A DNA stretch of 64,000 nucleotides from Sinorhizobium sp. RAC02 (GTDB lineage: Bacteria; Pseudomonadota; Alphaproteobacteria; Rhizobiales; Rhizobiaceae). A program made the translations under genes and the position numbers. The stretch is from NCBI RefSeq assembly GCF_001713395.1, contig NZ_CP016450.1:1302001-1366000 (forward strand), given 5' to 3'. Under the pieces are notes generated by a model. The model had not been told where the DNA came from, searched no databases, and saw only the letters and a program-made list of their open reading frames with translations. Positions 54,321-63,890 of the stretch are shown here, piece after piece (positions within the stretch are counted from its first letter, which is position 1; the number at the start of each line of letters is the position of its first letter).

Positions 54321-55721
54321 TCAGCACTCCACCACGTTGACGGCGAGGCCGCCGGTGGAGGTTTCCTTGTACTTCTCGTTCATGTCGACACCGGTCTGGC
54401 GCATCGTCTCGATGCAGGCGTCGAGCGGCACGAAATGAATGCCGTCGCCCTTGAGGGAGAGTGAGGCGGCCGTCACCGCCTTCACGGCGCCGAGCGCATT
54501 GCGCTCGATACAGGGCACCTGCACGAGGCCGGCGATCGGATCGCAGGTCATGCCGAGATGGTGCTCCAGCGCGATTTCTGCGGCGTTTTCCACCTGTTCC
54601 GGTGTGCCGCCCATGACGGCGGCGAGGCCGGCGGCAGCCATGGCGGAGGCGGAGCCCACCTCCCCCTGACAGCCGACTTCGGCGCCCGATATCGAGGCAT
54701 TGTGCTTGATGATGCCGCCGACGGCGGCGGCTGTCAGCAGATAGTCGCGAATGCCGTCCTGATCGGCATCCTCATGAAAATGCAGGTAGTAGCGGATCGT
54801 GGCGGGTACGACGCCGGCAGCACCGTTGGTCGGCGACGTCACGACGCGGCCGCCGGCGGCATTCTCCTCGTTGACGGCCATGGCATAGACGGAGAGCCAG
54901 TCGTTGGCGAGCAGCGGATTGGCTTTGTTGGAACGCCACTCCTCCTGCAGCTTGTCATGGATGGAGCGGGCACGGCGGCGCACCTTCAGGCCGCCCGGCA
55001 TGATGCCCTCGTTCTTGAGGCCACGGTCGATACAGCTCTTCATCGCGCCCCAGATGCGGTCCAGGCCAGCATCCAGTTCCTCGCGTGACATGGTGGCTTC
55101 TTCGTTGGCACGCTTCATCTGCGCGATGGTGAGGCCGGAGCGTCCGGCCATCTCGAGCATCTGCTTGGCCGAGGCAAAGGGGAACGGCACCTTCTTGTCG
55201 CCGGCGCGCGCCTTGCTGGCGCGCATCTGGTCGAGTTCGGTGTCGGTGACGACGAAGCCGCCGCCGACGGAATAGTAGATGCGCTTCAAGAGGAGACGGT
55301 CATCGCGGTCATAGGCAGAGAAGGTCATGCCGTTGGCGTGGCCGGGCAACGGGTTCTTCTTGTCGAAGATCAGGTCGGTCTTCGGCTGGAAAGCGTAGCC
55401 GGGATGGCCGGGCGGGGTGATTCGGCCGGTGCGCTCGACCTCGCCGACAATCGCGTCCATCCGGTCGGGATCAACCGAATCGGGCCGTTCGCCCATCAGG
55501 CCGAGGATCACCGCGCGGTCGGAGCCGTGGCCGACGCCGGTATAGGCTAGCGAGCCGTGCAGGCTCATGCGGATGGTCGCGACCTGCGCGCCGGAAGGGC
55601 GCGGCCAGTCGGCCGAGAGAATCAGGTCGAGAAACCGGTTCGCCGCCGACATCGGCCCCATCGTATGGGAGCTCGACGGGCCGATACCAATCTTGAAAAC
55701 ATCGAATACGGAAAGAAACAT
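54321..55721 (-). CDS. sdaA: L-serine ammonia-lyase (single-chain, 4Fe-4S)
   Basis: Deaminates L-serine to pyruvate and ammonia using a 4Fe-4S cluster. The 466-residue protein joins the beta domain ([24 protein letters not shown]) and alpha domain; [20 protein letters not shown] and [24 protein letters not shown] contain the cluster cysteines. Length is that of the single-chain enterobacterial type. No neighbouring serine transporter is visible. The promoter should lie at 55722-55835. Confidence 0.95.
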   Translation of the reverse strand: MFLSVFDVFKIGIGPSSSHTMGPMSAANRFLDLILSADWPRPSGAQVATIRMSLHGSLAYTGVGHGSDRAVILGLMGERPDSVDPDRMDAIVGEVERTGRITPPGHPGYAFQPKTDLIFDKKNPLPGHANGMTFSAYDRDDRLLLKRIYYSVGGGFVVTDTELDQMRASKARAGDKKVPFPFASAKQMLEMAGRSGLTIAQMKRANEEATMSREELDAGLDRIWGAMKSCIDRGLKNEGIMPGGLKVRRRARSIHDKLQEEWRSNKANPLLANDWLSVYAMAVNEENAAGGRVVTSPTNGAAGVVPATIRYYLHFHEDADQDGIRDYLLTAAAVGGIIKHNASISGAEVGCQGEVGSASAMAAAGLAAVMGGTPEQVENAAEIALEHHLGMTCDPIAGLVQVPCIERNALGAVKAVTAASLSLKGDGIHFVPLDACIETMRQTGVDMNEKYKETSTGGLAVNVVEC

Positions 55722-55835
55722 AACCCGGACTTCTCCCTTGCCTTGGCAGGCGCCTTGATCCCTGAAGCTACGTTATCATGCAGTGCGGATAAGGCGATCT
55801 CCCGACATCGGGTTTTACTTACGCGACATGGGGCC

Positions 55836-55870
55836 AAAACAAAAACAGCGCGCTCGCGAGAGCACGCTGT
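55836..55870 (-). terminator. Rho-independent terminator of the 33-residue membrane protein gene
   Basis: On the minus strand ACAGCGTGCTC-loop-GAGCGCGCTGT (one mismatch) is followed by TTTTTGTTTT. Confidence 0.8.
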
Positions 55871-55897
55871 CTATATAGGGGCTGTTGTCCGGTATTT

Positions 55898-55999
55898 TCA
55901 GATGCCGCCGAAGAGATAGGCGACGACCAGGACGGCGCCGAAACCGAGAACTGCACGGGCAGTTACGCCCCAGCAGGACTTTTGAGCAGTGCTTTCCAT
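55898..55999 (-). CDS. 33-residue single-span membrane protein
   Basis: A micro-ORF, ATG at 55999 to TGA at 55898. The peptide has a short polar start (MESTAQKSCWG), a hydrophobic helix (AVLGFGAVLVVAYLF) and ends GGI. A GGGG lies 10 bases ahead of the ATG and a terminator follows 28 bases after the stop, so it looks like a complete single-gene transcription unit. Similar short proteins may be widespread in rhizobia, but I know no function. Confidence 0.65.
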   Translation of the reverse strand: MESTAQKSCWGVTARAVLGFGAVLVVAYLFGGI

Positions 56000-56264
56000 G
56001 ATTACCCCGATTGAAGATGTCATTGCAGCAGCCGTGTTCAGCGCTGCATGGCGCCTGTTTAATGAAGATTTCATGAAACCGCAATCGCGAAAAATGGCGA
56101 AACCAAGGCGGTGTCGTCATAGGAGATACGCGCCCAGCGCATGACCTGTCGCAAAATCATACGTTTGCGGGCAAGGAGCACAGGAAACGGGCCGCCCCTT
56201 TTTCGCCAAAGGTCTGAATGCGGCGAGTGTGGTTTTTGAGGTCCGCTTGCAAATTACCAAATCC

Positions 56265-56972
56265 ATGGCAAAACGCTCATCCATGAGCACCCCGGATTTT
56301 GCCGCCCTCTTCATTTTCGTCGCCCTGTGGGTCGGCTATTCTTGGATCACCGACCGGGCGAAGTTTTTCGACCGCATCAGCCTCACTCGGGCGATGAGTT
56401 CGCAACGGGCGGTGTGGATCCGCAATGCCATGCACCGCGACCTGCGCATGATCGATACGCAGATCATGGCCGGCCTGCAGAACGGTACCGCTTTCTTCGC
56501 GTCCACGTCGCTTCTCGCACTCGGCAGCTGTTTTGCGCTGCTCGGTGCCACGGAGCAGGTCTTTGCGATTTTCAACGACCTGCCCTACGTCTTCCGCGGC
56601 AGCCGCGCCGGGTTCGAGCTGAAGGTCGGTGGGCTTGCCATCATCTTCGGCTATGCCTTCTTCAAATTCGGCTGGTCCTATCGGTTGTTCAACTATTGCA
56701 CCATTCTGCTCGGCGCGATCCCGATGAGCGGCGACATCCACAAGGACCCGGCCGGTGCGGACCTCGCCGCCGACAAGGTCATCCGCATGAACATTCTGGC
56801 GGCAAAACACTTCAACATGGGGCTGCGCGCCATCTTCCTGTCGATCGGTTACCTCGGCTGGTTCGTCAGCCCCTATCTGTTCATCGTGACGACCATCGGC
56901 ATTATCATCGTGCTCGTTCGCCGGCAGTTCTACTCCGAGGCGCGCCTTGCCGTGCTGGAACGGCTCGACTGA
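56265..56972 (+). CDS. DUF599 family membrane protein
   Basis: A 235-residue integral membrane protein with about four helices, of the DUF599 family, function unknown. The family start DFAALFIFVALWVGYSW, the conserved NAMHRDLRMIDTQIMAGLQNGTAFFAS and FKFGWSYRLFNYC regions are visible. Start choice is uncertain: ATG 56265 (MAKRSS) or ATG 56283 (MSTPDF); neither has a clear ribosome-binding site. Plus strand, ahead of a DUF1624 gene 63 bases further on. Confidence 0.85.
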   Translation: MAKRSSMSTPDFAALFIFVALWVGYSWITDRAKFFDRISLTRAMSSQRAVWIRNAMHRDLRMIDTQIMAGLQNGTAFFASTSLLALGSCFALLGATEQVFAIFNDLPYVFRGSRAGFELKVGGLAIIFGYAFFKFGWSYRLFNYCTILLGAIPMSGDIHKDPAGADLAADKVIRMNILAAKHFNMGLRAIFLSIGYLGWFVSPYLFIVTTIGIIIVLVRRQFYSEARLAVLERLD

Positions 56973-57035
56973 TCAATCCCCCATCGGCCACCTTTCGGCC
57001 ATCCGCCCGGCGCAAGCTTGGCGTGACACTTTCCT

Positions 57036-58085
57036 ATGGACCAAACAATGCGACGACCCGGAACCATGACCACCACGGTGATTGACGGCAATGTGGCAGG
57101 AGACGGCGCACCGACGCGCCGCCTGCCGCGCATTCCGCTGATCGACCAGTTGCGGGGCATCGCGCTGATGGCCATGGCGATCTACCATTTCACCTGGGAC
57201 CTCGGCTTCTTCGGCTATATCGAACCGGAAACGGCAACGACCGGCGGCTGGCGCATTTTTGCGCGGGTGATCGCCGGCAGCTTCCTCTTCCTCGTTGGCT
57301 TCAGCCTGGTGCTCGGCCATCAACGGGGTTTTCGCCTTCGGCCCTTTCTCATCCGCTTCGCGAAGATCGGCCTTGCGGCGGCGGCCATCACCATCGCCAC
57401 CTGGTTCGCCTTCCCGGAAACCTTCATCTTCTTCGGCATTCTCCACGCGATCGCGGCGACGAGCCTGGTCGGTCTTCTCTTCCTGCGCCTGCCGGTCGCC
57501 GTCACGCTGCTTGTCGCCGTAGCGGCCGTCGCCGCGCCGCTCTATCTGCGCGCTCCGCTCTTTGACCATCCGGCCCTGTGGTGGGTCGGCCTTTCCGTCA
57601 ACATCCCGCGCTCGAACGACTATGTGCCGCTGCTGCCATGGCTGGCGCCCGCCCTGCTGGGTATTGCGCTTGCCCGCCTTTTCGTCGCGAGTTCGCTGCC
57701 GGAGCGGCTTGCCGGCTACGGAAACACGACGAAAGTCTGGTGGAAAAGCCTGCTGGAAAAGGCCGGTCGCCACAGTCTTGCCATCTACCTTATCCATCAG
57801 CCCTTACTGATCGCGCTGGTCTACGGCTTTTCCCTGGTGTTTCCAGCACCTGCGCCGGACCCGGTCGTGGGTTACACGAAGAGCTGCATGCGCGCCTGTG
57901 AGAATGGCAGCAGCGCCGCTTTCTGCCAGAGTTTCTGCGGCTGCACGCTGGATCGCCTGATCGGCGAAAACCTGTTTGCCGATCTGAACCGCGGCACGAT
58001 CGACATAACGACAGACGAGCGGATCTCGAAAATCTCGTCGCAATGCACTGCGGACGCGGAAACGAAAACCGACCTGAAGGAGTAG
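57036..58085 (+). CDS. DUF1624 / HGSNAT-like acyltransferase-type membrane protein
   Basis: A 349-residue polytopic membrane protein, with RIPLIDQLRGIALMAMAIYHFTWDLGFFGY matching the DUF1624 (heparan-alpha-glucosaminide N-acetyltransferase catalytic-like) family, which has a conserved His in the first helix region (YHFTWDL). Several further helices run to about residue 265. The C-terminal 75 residues are unusual: a soluble, cysteine-rich tail with SCMRACENG, FCQSFCGCTLD. The next gene, an ICMT-like protein, starts five bases after its stop, so they are cotranslated. Confidence 0.82.
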   Translation: MDQTMRRPGTMTTTVIDGNVAGDGAPTRRLPRIPLIDQLRGIALMAMAIYHFTWDLGFFGYIEPETATTGGWRIFARVIAGSFLFLVGFSLVLGHQRGFRLRPFLIRFAKIGLAAAAITIATWFAFPETFIFFGILHAIAATSLVGLLFLRLPVAVTLLVAVAAVAAPLYLRAPLFDHPALWWVGLSVNIPRSNDYVPLLPWLAPALLGIALARLFVASSLPERLAGYGNTTKVWWKSLLEKAGRHSLAIYLIHQPLLIALVYGFSLVFPAPAPDPVVGYTKSCMRACENGSSAAFCQSFCGCTLDRLIGENLFADLNRGTIDITTDERISKISSQCTADAETKTDLKE

Positions 58086-58089
58086 GATC

Positions 58090-58563
58090 ATGAATGCCTA
58101 TCGCATGAAGCCACTCGCCTTTCCGTGGCCGCCATTCATCTACGGCGCGGCCATAGCGGCGGCTTTCCTGCTTCAGGCGTATTTTCCGCTCGCCGTTGCG
58201 CAAACCAACATCTGGATCGCGCGAGCGGCCGGTGGCGCCCTGATCGTCGCGGCGATCGTGCTGGATGTCTGGGCGATGCGCACGCTGCTCGACTGTCACA
58301 CGACAATCCTGCCCAACCGCTGTTCCACCCATCTGGTGACTTCAGGCCCCTACCGCCTGACGCGCAATCCCATCTATCTCGGCTATACGCTGGCGACCGC
58401 CGGTATTGGCCTGGCGGTCCTCAATCCCTGGTGCATCCTGACGGCCATGATCGCGATCGGTGCGACAAGCATGGTTGCCGTCCGGCGTGAAGAGCTGCAT
58501 CTGCTCTCCCGTTTCGGCATCGATTTCGAACGTTACTGCAACGGAACGGCACGCTGGATCTGA
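58090..58563 (+). CDS. Isoprenylcysteine carboxyl methyltransferase-like protein (second copy)
   Basis: A 157-residue ICMT-family membrane protein with about four helices. The signature is in the C-terminal half: SGPYRLTRNPIYLGYTLATAGIGL near residue 96, then RREELHLLSRFGIDFERYC. Shorter than the copy at 39434. A GGAGTAGG ribosome-binding site lies in the five-base gap region after the DUF1624 gene, indicating an operon. Methylation substrate unknown. Confidence 0.85.
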   Translation: MNAYRMKPLAFPWPPFIYGAAIAAAFLLQAYFPLAVAQTNIWIARAAGGALIVAAIVLDVWAMRTLLDCHTTILPNRCSTHLVTSGPYRLTRNPIYLGYTLATAGIGLAVLNPWCILTAMIAIGATSMVAVRREELHLLSRFGIDFERYCNGTARWI

Positions 58564-58620
58564 GGCTTTCCAGCAAAAAAAGGACGCTGTCGCTGTCTGA
58601 AATTACGGCAAGGCAGGATA

Positions 58621-59007
58621 TCAGGTACCGACGCCGATTTCAGCCAGGCGTGTGAGGCAAGCCTCCTCGACATTGTCGAGTTCGGTCAAGGTTTCCTCGA
58701 TGTCGCGCCGCTTCTGGCGCAGCTCTTCCCGCTTCTCGCTGACTTTCGTCATGAGCATTTCAAGCTGCCCCACCTCACCCGGCGGATCCTTGTAGACTTT
58801 GATAATGTCGCGGATTTCAGCGATGGTGAAGCCAATTCGGCGTCCACGCAGGATTTCCAGGATGAGGCGGCGGTCGGCAGGGCGGAAAAGCCGCGTACGA
58901 CCGCGACGCTCGGGGTGGATCAACCCTTCGTCCTCGTAGAAGCGCAGCGTGCGGGTGGAAACCCCGAATTCGCGCGTCAGCTCGGTTATGGTATAAAACT
59001 TGTCCAC
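58621..59007 (-). CDS. MerR-family transcriptional regulator
   Basis: A 128-residue MerR-type regulator: the N-terminal winged helix (FYTITELTREFGVSTRTLRFYEDEGLIHPERRGRTRLF) and a coiled-coil dimerisation helix (LMTKVSEKREELRQKRRDIEETL). There is no cysteine cluster in the effector region, so metal sensing of the classical type is not suggested; it resembles the MerR group that acts on fatty-acid or CoA-related genes. It lies between the second ICMT gene and mgtE; target unknown. Confidence 0.87.
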   Translation of the reverse strand: MDKFYTITELTREFGVSTRTLRFYEDEGLIHPERRGRTRLFRPADRRLILEILRGRRIGFTIAEIRDIIKVYKDPPGEVGQLEMLMTKVSEKREELRQKRRDIEETLTELDNVEEACLTRLAEIGVGT

Positions 59008-59123
59008 GCCTGCTCCGATCTCGTCTGAGCAGGCATTTTATTGACTTTTACGTATAAGTCAATTTTTCCTCTCTGCGGGCACAAATGGAAGCGCAAAACC
59101 GCCGCGCATTTTTGCCAGATTTC

Positions 59124-60554
59124 TTAGCGGACCGCGAACCACCAGGTCGCCAGGCCAAGAAACGCGAAAAACCCCACGATATCGGTGACCGCCGTCACGA
59201 AGACGCCGGAGGAGACGGCAGGGTCCGCCCCTGCCCGATCGAGCAGAATCGGGATCGTGATGCCGGCCAGAGCCGCCGCGCACATGTTGATCAACATGGC
59301 GGTGGCGATGACCCCACCGATATTGATGTCGTGGAACCAGAGGGCGGCGACGGCACCGATCATCAGGCCGAAGGCAATACCATGCAGAAGGCCGACGCCC
59401 GCCTCACGTCGCACGACGCGCCAGGCATTGTGGATATCGAGGTCGCGCGTCGCCAGCGCACGCACCGTCACGGTCATCGTCTGCGAGCCGGCATTGCCGC
59501 CCATGCCGGCGACCGTCGGCATCAGAATGGCAAGCGCGACAATCTCCTCGATGGTCGCCTCGAACAGCGAGATGACCGAGGCAGACAGGAAGGCCGTCAG
59601 CAGGTTGACGAGCAACCACGGCACGCGCGAGCGGGACGTCGCGATGATGGTGTCCGACAGCTCTTCGTCGCCCACGCCGCCCAGGCGCATCAAGTCTTCC
59701 TCGGCCTCTTCCTGGATGACGTCGACCACGTCGTCGATGGTGAGCACGCCGACAAGGCGGCCATTCTCATCCACGACGGCGGCGGACAGAAGGTCGTACT
59801 GCTCGAAGAGCTGCGCCGCCTCTTCCTGGTCCATCTCAGCCGGGATCGGATGGTTGGTCTCGCGCATGACGGCTTCGATCTTCGTGCCCCGCGCGGTGCG
59901 CAGGATGCGGTCGAGATCGATGGCGCCGAGCAGGCGGAACGTCGGGTCGATGACGAAGATCTGTGAAAAGCTCTCCGGAAGGTCGGCATCCTCGCGCAGG
60001 TAGTCGATCGTCTGGCCGACCGTCCAGAACGGCGGCACGGCGACGAATTCGGTCTGCATGCGGCGGCCGGCCGTGCTTTCCGGATAGTCCAGCGAGCGGC
60101 GCAGGCGAATCCGTTCGGTGAACGGCAGCTTGGAGAGGATTTCCTCCTGGTCCTCCTGGTCGAGGTCTTCCAGAATGTAGACGGCGTCGTCCGAATCCAT
60201 CTCGCCGAGTGCCGCGGCGATCTGCTCGTTCGGCATGTGCTCGACGATGTCGAGGCGGATCGCCTCGTCGACCTCTGTCAGCGCCGCGAGGTCGAAATCG
60301 GTGCCGAGCAGCGAGACAAGCTGGCGACGCTGGTCTTGCTGGATCGCCTCCAGAAGGTCGCCCATTTCCGATTCATGCAGCCGTGCCACATGGCGGCGCA
60401 GGAACAGGAGGTCGCGGTCGGCAATCGCCGCACCGACATACATGAGGAAATCCGAGCGGATCGAGCCGTCCTCGGCGTAGATATCCTCGCCGTCGAAGGT
60501 ACTGTGGCCCTGTTGCCCCTGATGGATACGGTCTTCGTCGCCGGTGTTTTCCAT
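59124..60554 (-). CDS. mgtE: Magnesium transporter MgtE
   Basis: Mg2+ channel of the inner membrane. The 476-residue protein has the cytoplasmic N domain of helical repeats, a CBS pair (LGAIDLDRIL and LVGVLTIDDVVDVIQEE near residues 210-290), a plug helix and a C-terminal five-helix domain with PTVAGMGGNAGSQ near residue 355 (pore region). AAGGAG eight bases before ATG 60554 fixes the start; the frame extends further upstream without support. No M-box riboswitch was recognised. Confidence 0.95.
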   Translation of the reverse strand: MENTGDEDRIHQGQQGHSTFDGEDIYAEDGSIRSDFLMYVGAAIADRDLLFLRRHVARLHESEMGDLLEAIQQDQRRQLVSLLGTDFDLAALTEVDEAIRLDIVEHMPNEQIAAALGEMDSDDAVYILEDLDQEDQEEILSKLPFTERIRLRRSLDYPESTAGRRMQTEFVAVPPFWTVGQTIDYLREDADLPESFSQIFVIDPTFRLLGAIDLDRILRTARGTKIEAVMRETNHPIPAEMDQEEAAQLFEQYDLLSAAVVDENGRLVGVLTIDDVVDVIQEEAEEDLMRLGGVGDEELSDTIIATSRSRVPWLLVNLLTAFLSASVISLFEATIEEIVALAILMPTVAGMGGNAGSQTMTVTVRALATRDLDIHNAWRVVRREAGVGLLHGIAFGLMIGAVAALWFHDINIGGVIATAMLINMCAAALAGITIPILLDRAGADPAVSSGVFVTAVTDIVGFFAFLGLATWWFAVR

Positions 60555-60857
60555 CGGGCCGCTCCTTGTATCGGGTTCGTCCCGCCCGGCATGTCGGCGG
60601 AGAGTCGACAGGGATTGAGATGCAGGGTTTCCTCGGCAAGGCTCGGCGCGCCCAGCCCTCACTTTCACCGTGCTAAAGCAAAGCGCGCGAACGGTCCATC
60701 GCCGAAAGCGGCAAAAGGTCCGTGGATATTAAAATTTCGCAAGCTGTTGCAATTTCATGAAAATCGCATGTTTTGAGGTGCCAAGGAGAGGGCCGGCATT
60801 TTCCCGCTGCCGCAAACAGGCTAGGAAGGGCTGATCTCGTTGACGCCCGGAGCCCGC
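60555..60857. other. Intergenic region between divergent mgtE and the deformylase-like gene
   Basis: About 300 bases. It should hold both promoters. Nothing else was found. Confidence 0.5.
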
Positions 60858-61352
60858 ATGGCGATCCTCCCCATTCTCCGCTATCCCGATCCCCGCCTGC
60901 GTTTGCCCTGTAAAAAGGTCGAGACGTTCGACACACGATTGGCAACGCTTGCCGACGATCTCGCCGCCACGATGCGCGCCGCCCCCGGTATCGGCATCAC
61001 CGCCGCCCATGTCGGCGTTCTTGAACGGCTGACACTGATCGAACTCGCCGGGCCAGATTCGCAACACGTCTATGTGAACCCCGAAATCGAATGGTTCTCG
61101 CCGGACGTCCAGCGACACGCGGAGGGGAGCGTTTCCATGCCCGGCGTGACGGACGACGTGGAGCGCCCTGCCCGCATCCGCCTCACCTACCAGGACCTCT
61201 CCGGCAACAGCCACACGGAAGAAGCCGACGGCCTGCTCTCCATCTGCCTCCAGCACGAAATCGACCAGCTGGGCGGCATTTTCTGGATCGATCGCCTCTC
61301 GCGGCTGAAACGCGAACGCATCGTCAAGAAGTACAACAAAGCCCGGGACTGA
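60858..61352 (+). CDS. Peptide deformylase-like protein lacking metal ligands
   Basis: A 164-residue protein with the peptide deformylase fold from start to end (ILRYPDPRLR, INPEI-like YVNPEIEW, ADGLLSICLQHEIDQLGGI). The three catalytic motifs are altered: GIGLAAxQ reads GIGITAAH (Gln to His), EGCLS reads EGSVS (metal Cys to Ser) and HExDH reads HEIDQ (second metal His to Gln); His and Glu of HE remain. It probably lacks iron or zinc catalysis and is not the housekeeping Def. It may bind nascent chains or another substrate. ATG 60858 (MAILPIL) is preferred to an earlier TTG. Confidence 0.88.
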   Translation: MAILPILRYPDPRLRLPCKKVETFDTRLATLADDLAATMRAAPGIGITAAHVGVLERLTLIELAGPDSQHVYVNPEIEWFSPDVQRHAEGSVSMPGVTDDVERPARIRLTYQDLSGNSHTEEADGLLSICLQHEIDQLGGIFWIDRLSRLKRERIVKKYNKARD

Positions 61353-61540
61353 AGTGTGCCAAGCCATGCTCTGGCCGGTGATCTGCGACGGGGTCTGTCA
61401 GCCGGTGTTTCACGCCTTTGAGGACCACGGCAGGGCCACGCACACGCCTCGCCGTTATCGTCGCAGTGCGGGAAGCGCGCCTGCGGATCATGCCGTATCT
61501 GTGCGGATCATCTCACACGCAAGCATCTGATAGAAAACAA

Positions 61541-61568
61541 AAAACCCGGCTCGAAAGCCGGGTTTTTT
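61541..61568. terminator. Hairpin terminator next to tRNA-Leu
   Basis: AACCCGGCT-CGAA-AGCCGGGTT with A-runs before and T-runs after, so it can end transcripts from both strands. It abuts the 3' end of tRNA-Leu. Confidence 0.85.
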
Positions 61569-61653
61569 TGGTGCGGTCGAGAAGACTCGAACTTCCACGG
61601 GTTGCCCCACAGCGACCTCAACGCTGCGCGTCTACCAATTCCGCCACGACCGC
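61569..61653 (-). tRNA. tRNA-Leu(GAG)
   Basis: An 85-base class II tRNA with long variable arm and encoded CCA. Acceptor GCGGUCG pairs with CGACCGC, and the anticodon loop is UUGAGGU giving GAG. Confidence 0.95.
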
Positions 61654-61850
61654 ATCGTGGTAGGCGTCGACTTGCGCCGACGGAGGTGCATGTAGCAAAA
61701 GCATTTGGGGCGCACAAGGCCGTGTGACAAGAAAAATGACGGAAAGCGGAACAATTTCAACAGGTCCTTCGCAAAGCCTCGGAAACCCCTGAAATCCTTG
61801 CAAGATCGCCCCTATATCTGGCAGAACGGAACGAAAAGGACGGCCCTTCC

Positions 61851-62597
61851 ATGCAGCGTCAGGACATCTCCACATCCCTTCTCGCGATTCCCGGCTCGCC
61901 GCCGGTGCGCTGGCGCATCGCGCGCGATCTCATCCCCTACGATGTGGCGGTGGAAACCATGGAAACCGAGGCCGCGGCAATCGCCAGCGGCGAGGCCGAC
62001 GAACTCGTCTGGCTCGTCGAACACCCGCCGCTCTACACAGCCGGAACCAGCTCGAACGCGGCGGATCTCGTCGCGCCGGACCGCTTCCCGGTGTTTTCCA
62101 CAGGCCGCGGCGGCGAATACACCTATCATGGCCCTGGCCAGCGGGTCGTCTACGTCATGCTGGACCTGAAACGGCGCCGGCAGGACGTGCGCGCCTTCGT
62201 GGCGGCGCTTGAAGCTGTGGTGATCGACACGCTCGATTCCATGAATGTCCGCGGCGAACGGCGCGAGGACCGTGTCGGCGTCTGGGTGCGCCGGCCGGAG
62301 CGCCCGCCGCTGCCCGATGGCTCGCCGGCCGAAGACAAGATCGCCGCGATCGGCATCCGCCTGCGTCGCTGGGTGAGCTTTCACGGCTTCTCGTTGAATG
62401 TCGATCCCGATCTCGAGCATTTTTCTGGCATCGTGCCCTGCGGCATTCGCGGCTATGGCGTCACAAGCCTGGTCGATCTTGGTCTGCCCGTCATGATGAG
62501 CGACGTGGATGTCCGGATCCGCGATTCGTTCGAGCGGGTATTCGGATCCACCATTTCCGAAGCGGACTGTCAGCCGAAAAGCCGGTCGCAGGCATAG
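61851..62597 (+). CDS. lipB: Octanoyl-[acyl-carrier-protein]:protein N-octanoyltransferase
   Basis: Moves the octanoyl group from ACP to E2 and H proteins for lipoate synthesis. The 248-residue protein has [11 protein letters not shown] near residue 88, the catalytic Lys in [22 protein letters not shown] near residue 160 and the catalytic Cys in [15 protein letters not shown] near residue 195. A 15-residue N-terminal extension is normal for rhizobia. Its 3' end overlaps the convergent M50 gene by 28 bases. Confidence 0.94.
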   Translation: MQRQDISTSLLAIPGSPPVRWRIARDLIPYDVAVETMETEAAAIASGEADELVWLVEHPPLYTAGTSSNAADLVAPDRFPVFSTGRGGEYTYHGPGQRVVYVMLDLKRRRQDVRAFVAALEAVVIDTLDSMNVRGERREDRVGVWVRRPERPPLPDGSPAEDKIAAIGIRLRRWVSFHGFSLNVDPDLEHFSGIVPCGIRGYGVTSLVDLGLPVMMSDVDVRIRDSFERVFGSTISEADCQPKSRSQA

Positions 62598-63814
62598 ATG
62601 ATCGCATAGCCGTGCAGCACGATGGCGGCGTAAAGGCCGAAGCCGGCGAGCAGCCGCTGCGGCGCCGTCAGCGGATCGAGCGCTCGGCGCGGCTTGACGC
62701 CGCCGGCACCGATGAGGCTGAGCACGGTGAAGACGGCAAGCCCGGCGATCAGCATCTGGGTCTGCAACCCGATTCGCCAGCCGACCCAGAGAATGACCAG
62801 CGTCACGAGGAAACTTGCGACGAGAAGGCTTGTACGGGTCGAGAAGACCTGGCGCATGACCTGTCCCCCGTCGAAACGATGCATCGGCAGCAGGTTCAGC
62901 AGGTTGAAAGCACCGAGAATCAGCAGGAACACCATAAGCGCGCCACCGACCATATGGCTGGCGGTATCGTGCAGCGCGATGATCGGCGGGACGAGAAAAG
63001 CCGACATGCCCGCCCCCATGAGGGCGCAGACCGCCACCTCAAACCGCGAATTGTAGGGTCTTCCGCCAACGGCAATACCACCGAGCAGCGGCAGGAAGAT
63101 CATGCGCACGCGTTGGTGCCCAAAGGCACGGTAGGCGGCCATGTGACCGAATTCGTGCAACACGATCACGACGGTCAGCATGGAGGACAACAACAGACCG
63201 CGCAGGCTTAGCCCGAAGAACGGCCAGAGCAGCAAGGTGGAGAACACCGCGAGCCCCACCTGCATCAGCGGATGCTCCAGAACGCCCCGCACCTCGCCAT
63301 TTCCCGTCGCCAGCCATTGGTCGAGCGCCTTCATCTCGCGACGGAGCTGGATGTAGCGGAAGAGCAGAAAGGCGATACCGCGATATTTGTCGGTCTGCTC
63401 GACGGTCAGCGCCGTGCCCCCTGAAACCGGGCGCAAAAAACGCCGCTCGACGTAGTTTTTCCAGAAGGACGCGTCGAGTGCGCTGTCTTCGACGACCCGG
63501 GTCTCACAGGCGAGGCCTGCGGTATCGGTTGTCTCGCTGACCGCGAGCGTGCGGGTGATCGGCTCACCCCGGCGGTCGGGATAGGAAAAGGTCTGCCTGA
63601 CGCGATTGTCGGCCAGCCGATTGCTGGAGAGAATCGAGGGATGCCAGTCCGCCTCTGCGCCAAGTGGACTGACGAGCGCCGCAATGCGGCTCGGGGACGC
63701 GCTGAGGACGCGTGTGAGCCGGAGTGTACGGCGCCCGATCGGCGCGGCGATCAAGAGCCAGATCAGGCCAAGATTGATCGCCAGAAGCAGAAGCACCGAA
63801 AGCGAGGTCGACAT
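62570..63814 (-). CDS. Site-2 protease-like (M50) membrane peptidase with long N-terminal region
   Basis: A 414-residue protein. Residues 1-165 have a membrane helix at the start and a soluble domain resembling polyketide-cyclase/START-type sequences ([24 protein letters not shown]). The rest is an M50-type intramembrane zinc protease with HEFGH near residue 200 and [12 protein letters not shown] near residue 288, plus about five helices. GGAGG lies seven bases ahead of ATG 63814 and overlaps an earlier ATG, so I chose 63814. The two-part build suggests that it handles a lipid-linked or regulatory membrane substrate. Confidence 0.82.
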   Translation of the reverse strand: MSTSLSVLLLLAINLGLIWLLIAAPIGRRTLRLTRVLSASPSRIAALVSPLGAEADWHPSILSSNRLADNRVRQTFSYPDRRGEPITRTLAVSETTDTAGLACETRVVEDSALDASFWKNYVERRFLRPVSGGTALTVEQTDKYRGIAFLLFRYIQLRREMKALDQWLATGNGEVRGVLEHPLMQVGLAVFSTLLLWPFFGLSLRGLLLSSMLTVVIVLHEFGHMAAYRAFGHQRVRMIFLPLLGGIAVGGRPYNSRFEVAVCALMGAGMSAFLVPPIIALHDTASHMVGGALMVFLLILGAFNLLNLLPMHRFDGGQVMRQVFSTRTSLLVASFLVTLVILWVGWRIGLQTQMLIAGLAVFTVLSLIGAGGVKPRRALDPLTAPQRLLAGFGLYAAIVLHGYAIIYACDRLFG

Positions 63815-63890
63815 GCCCATCCTCCCTGTCGTCATGGCAGGCAGGCCCTAGGCTAACGGCAAGTTCCTAACAAACGTTAAGAATCGCAAA

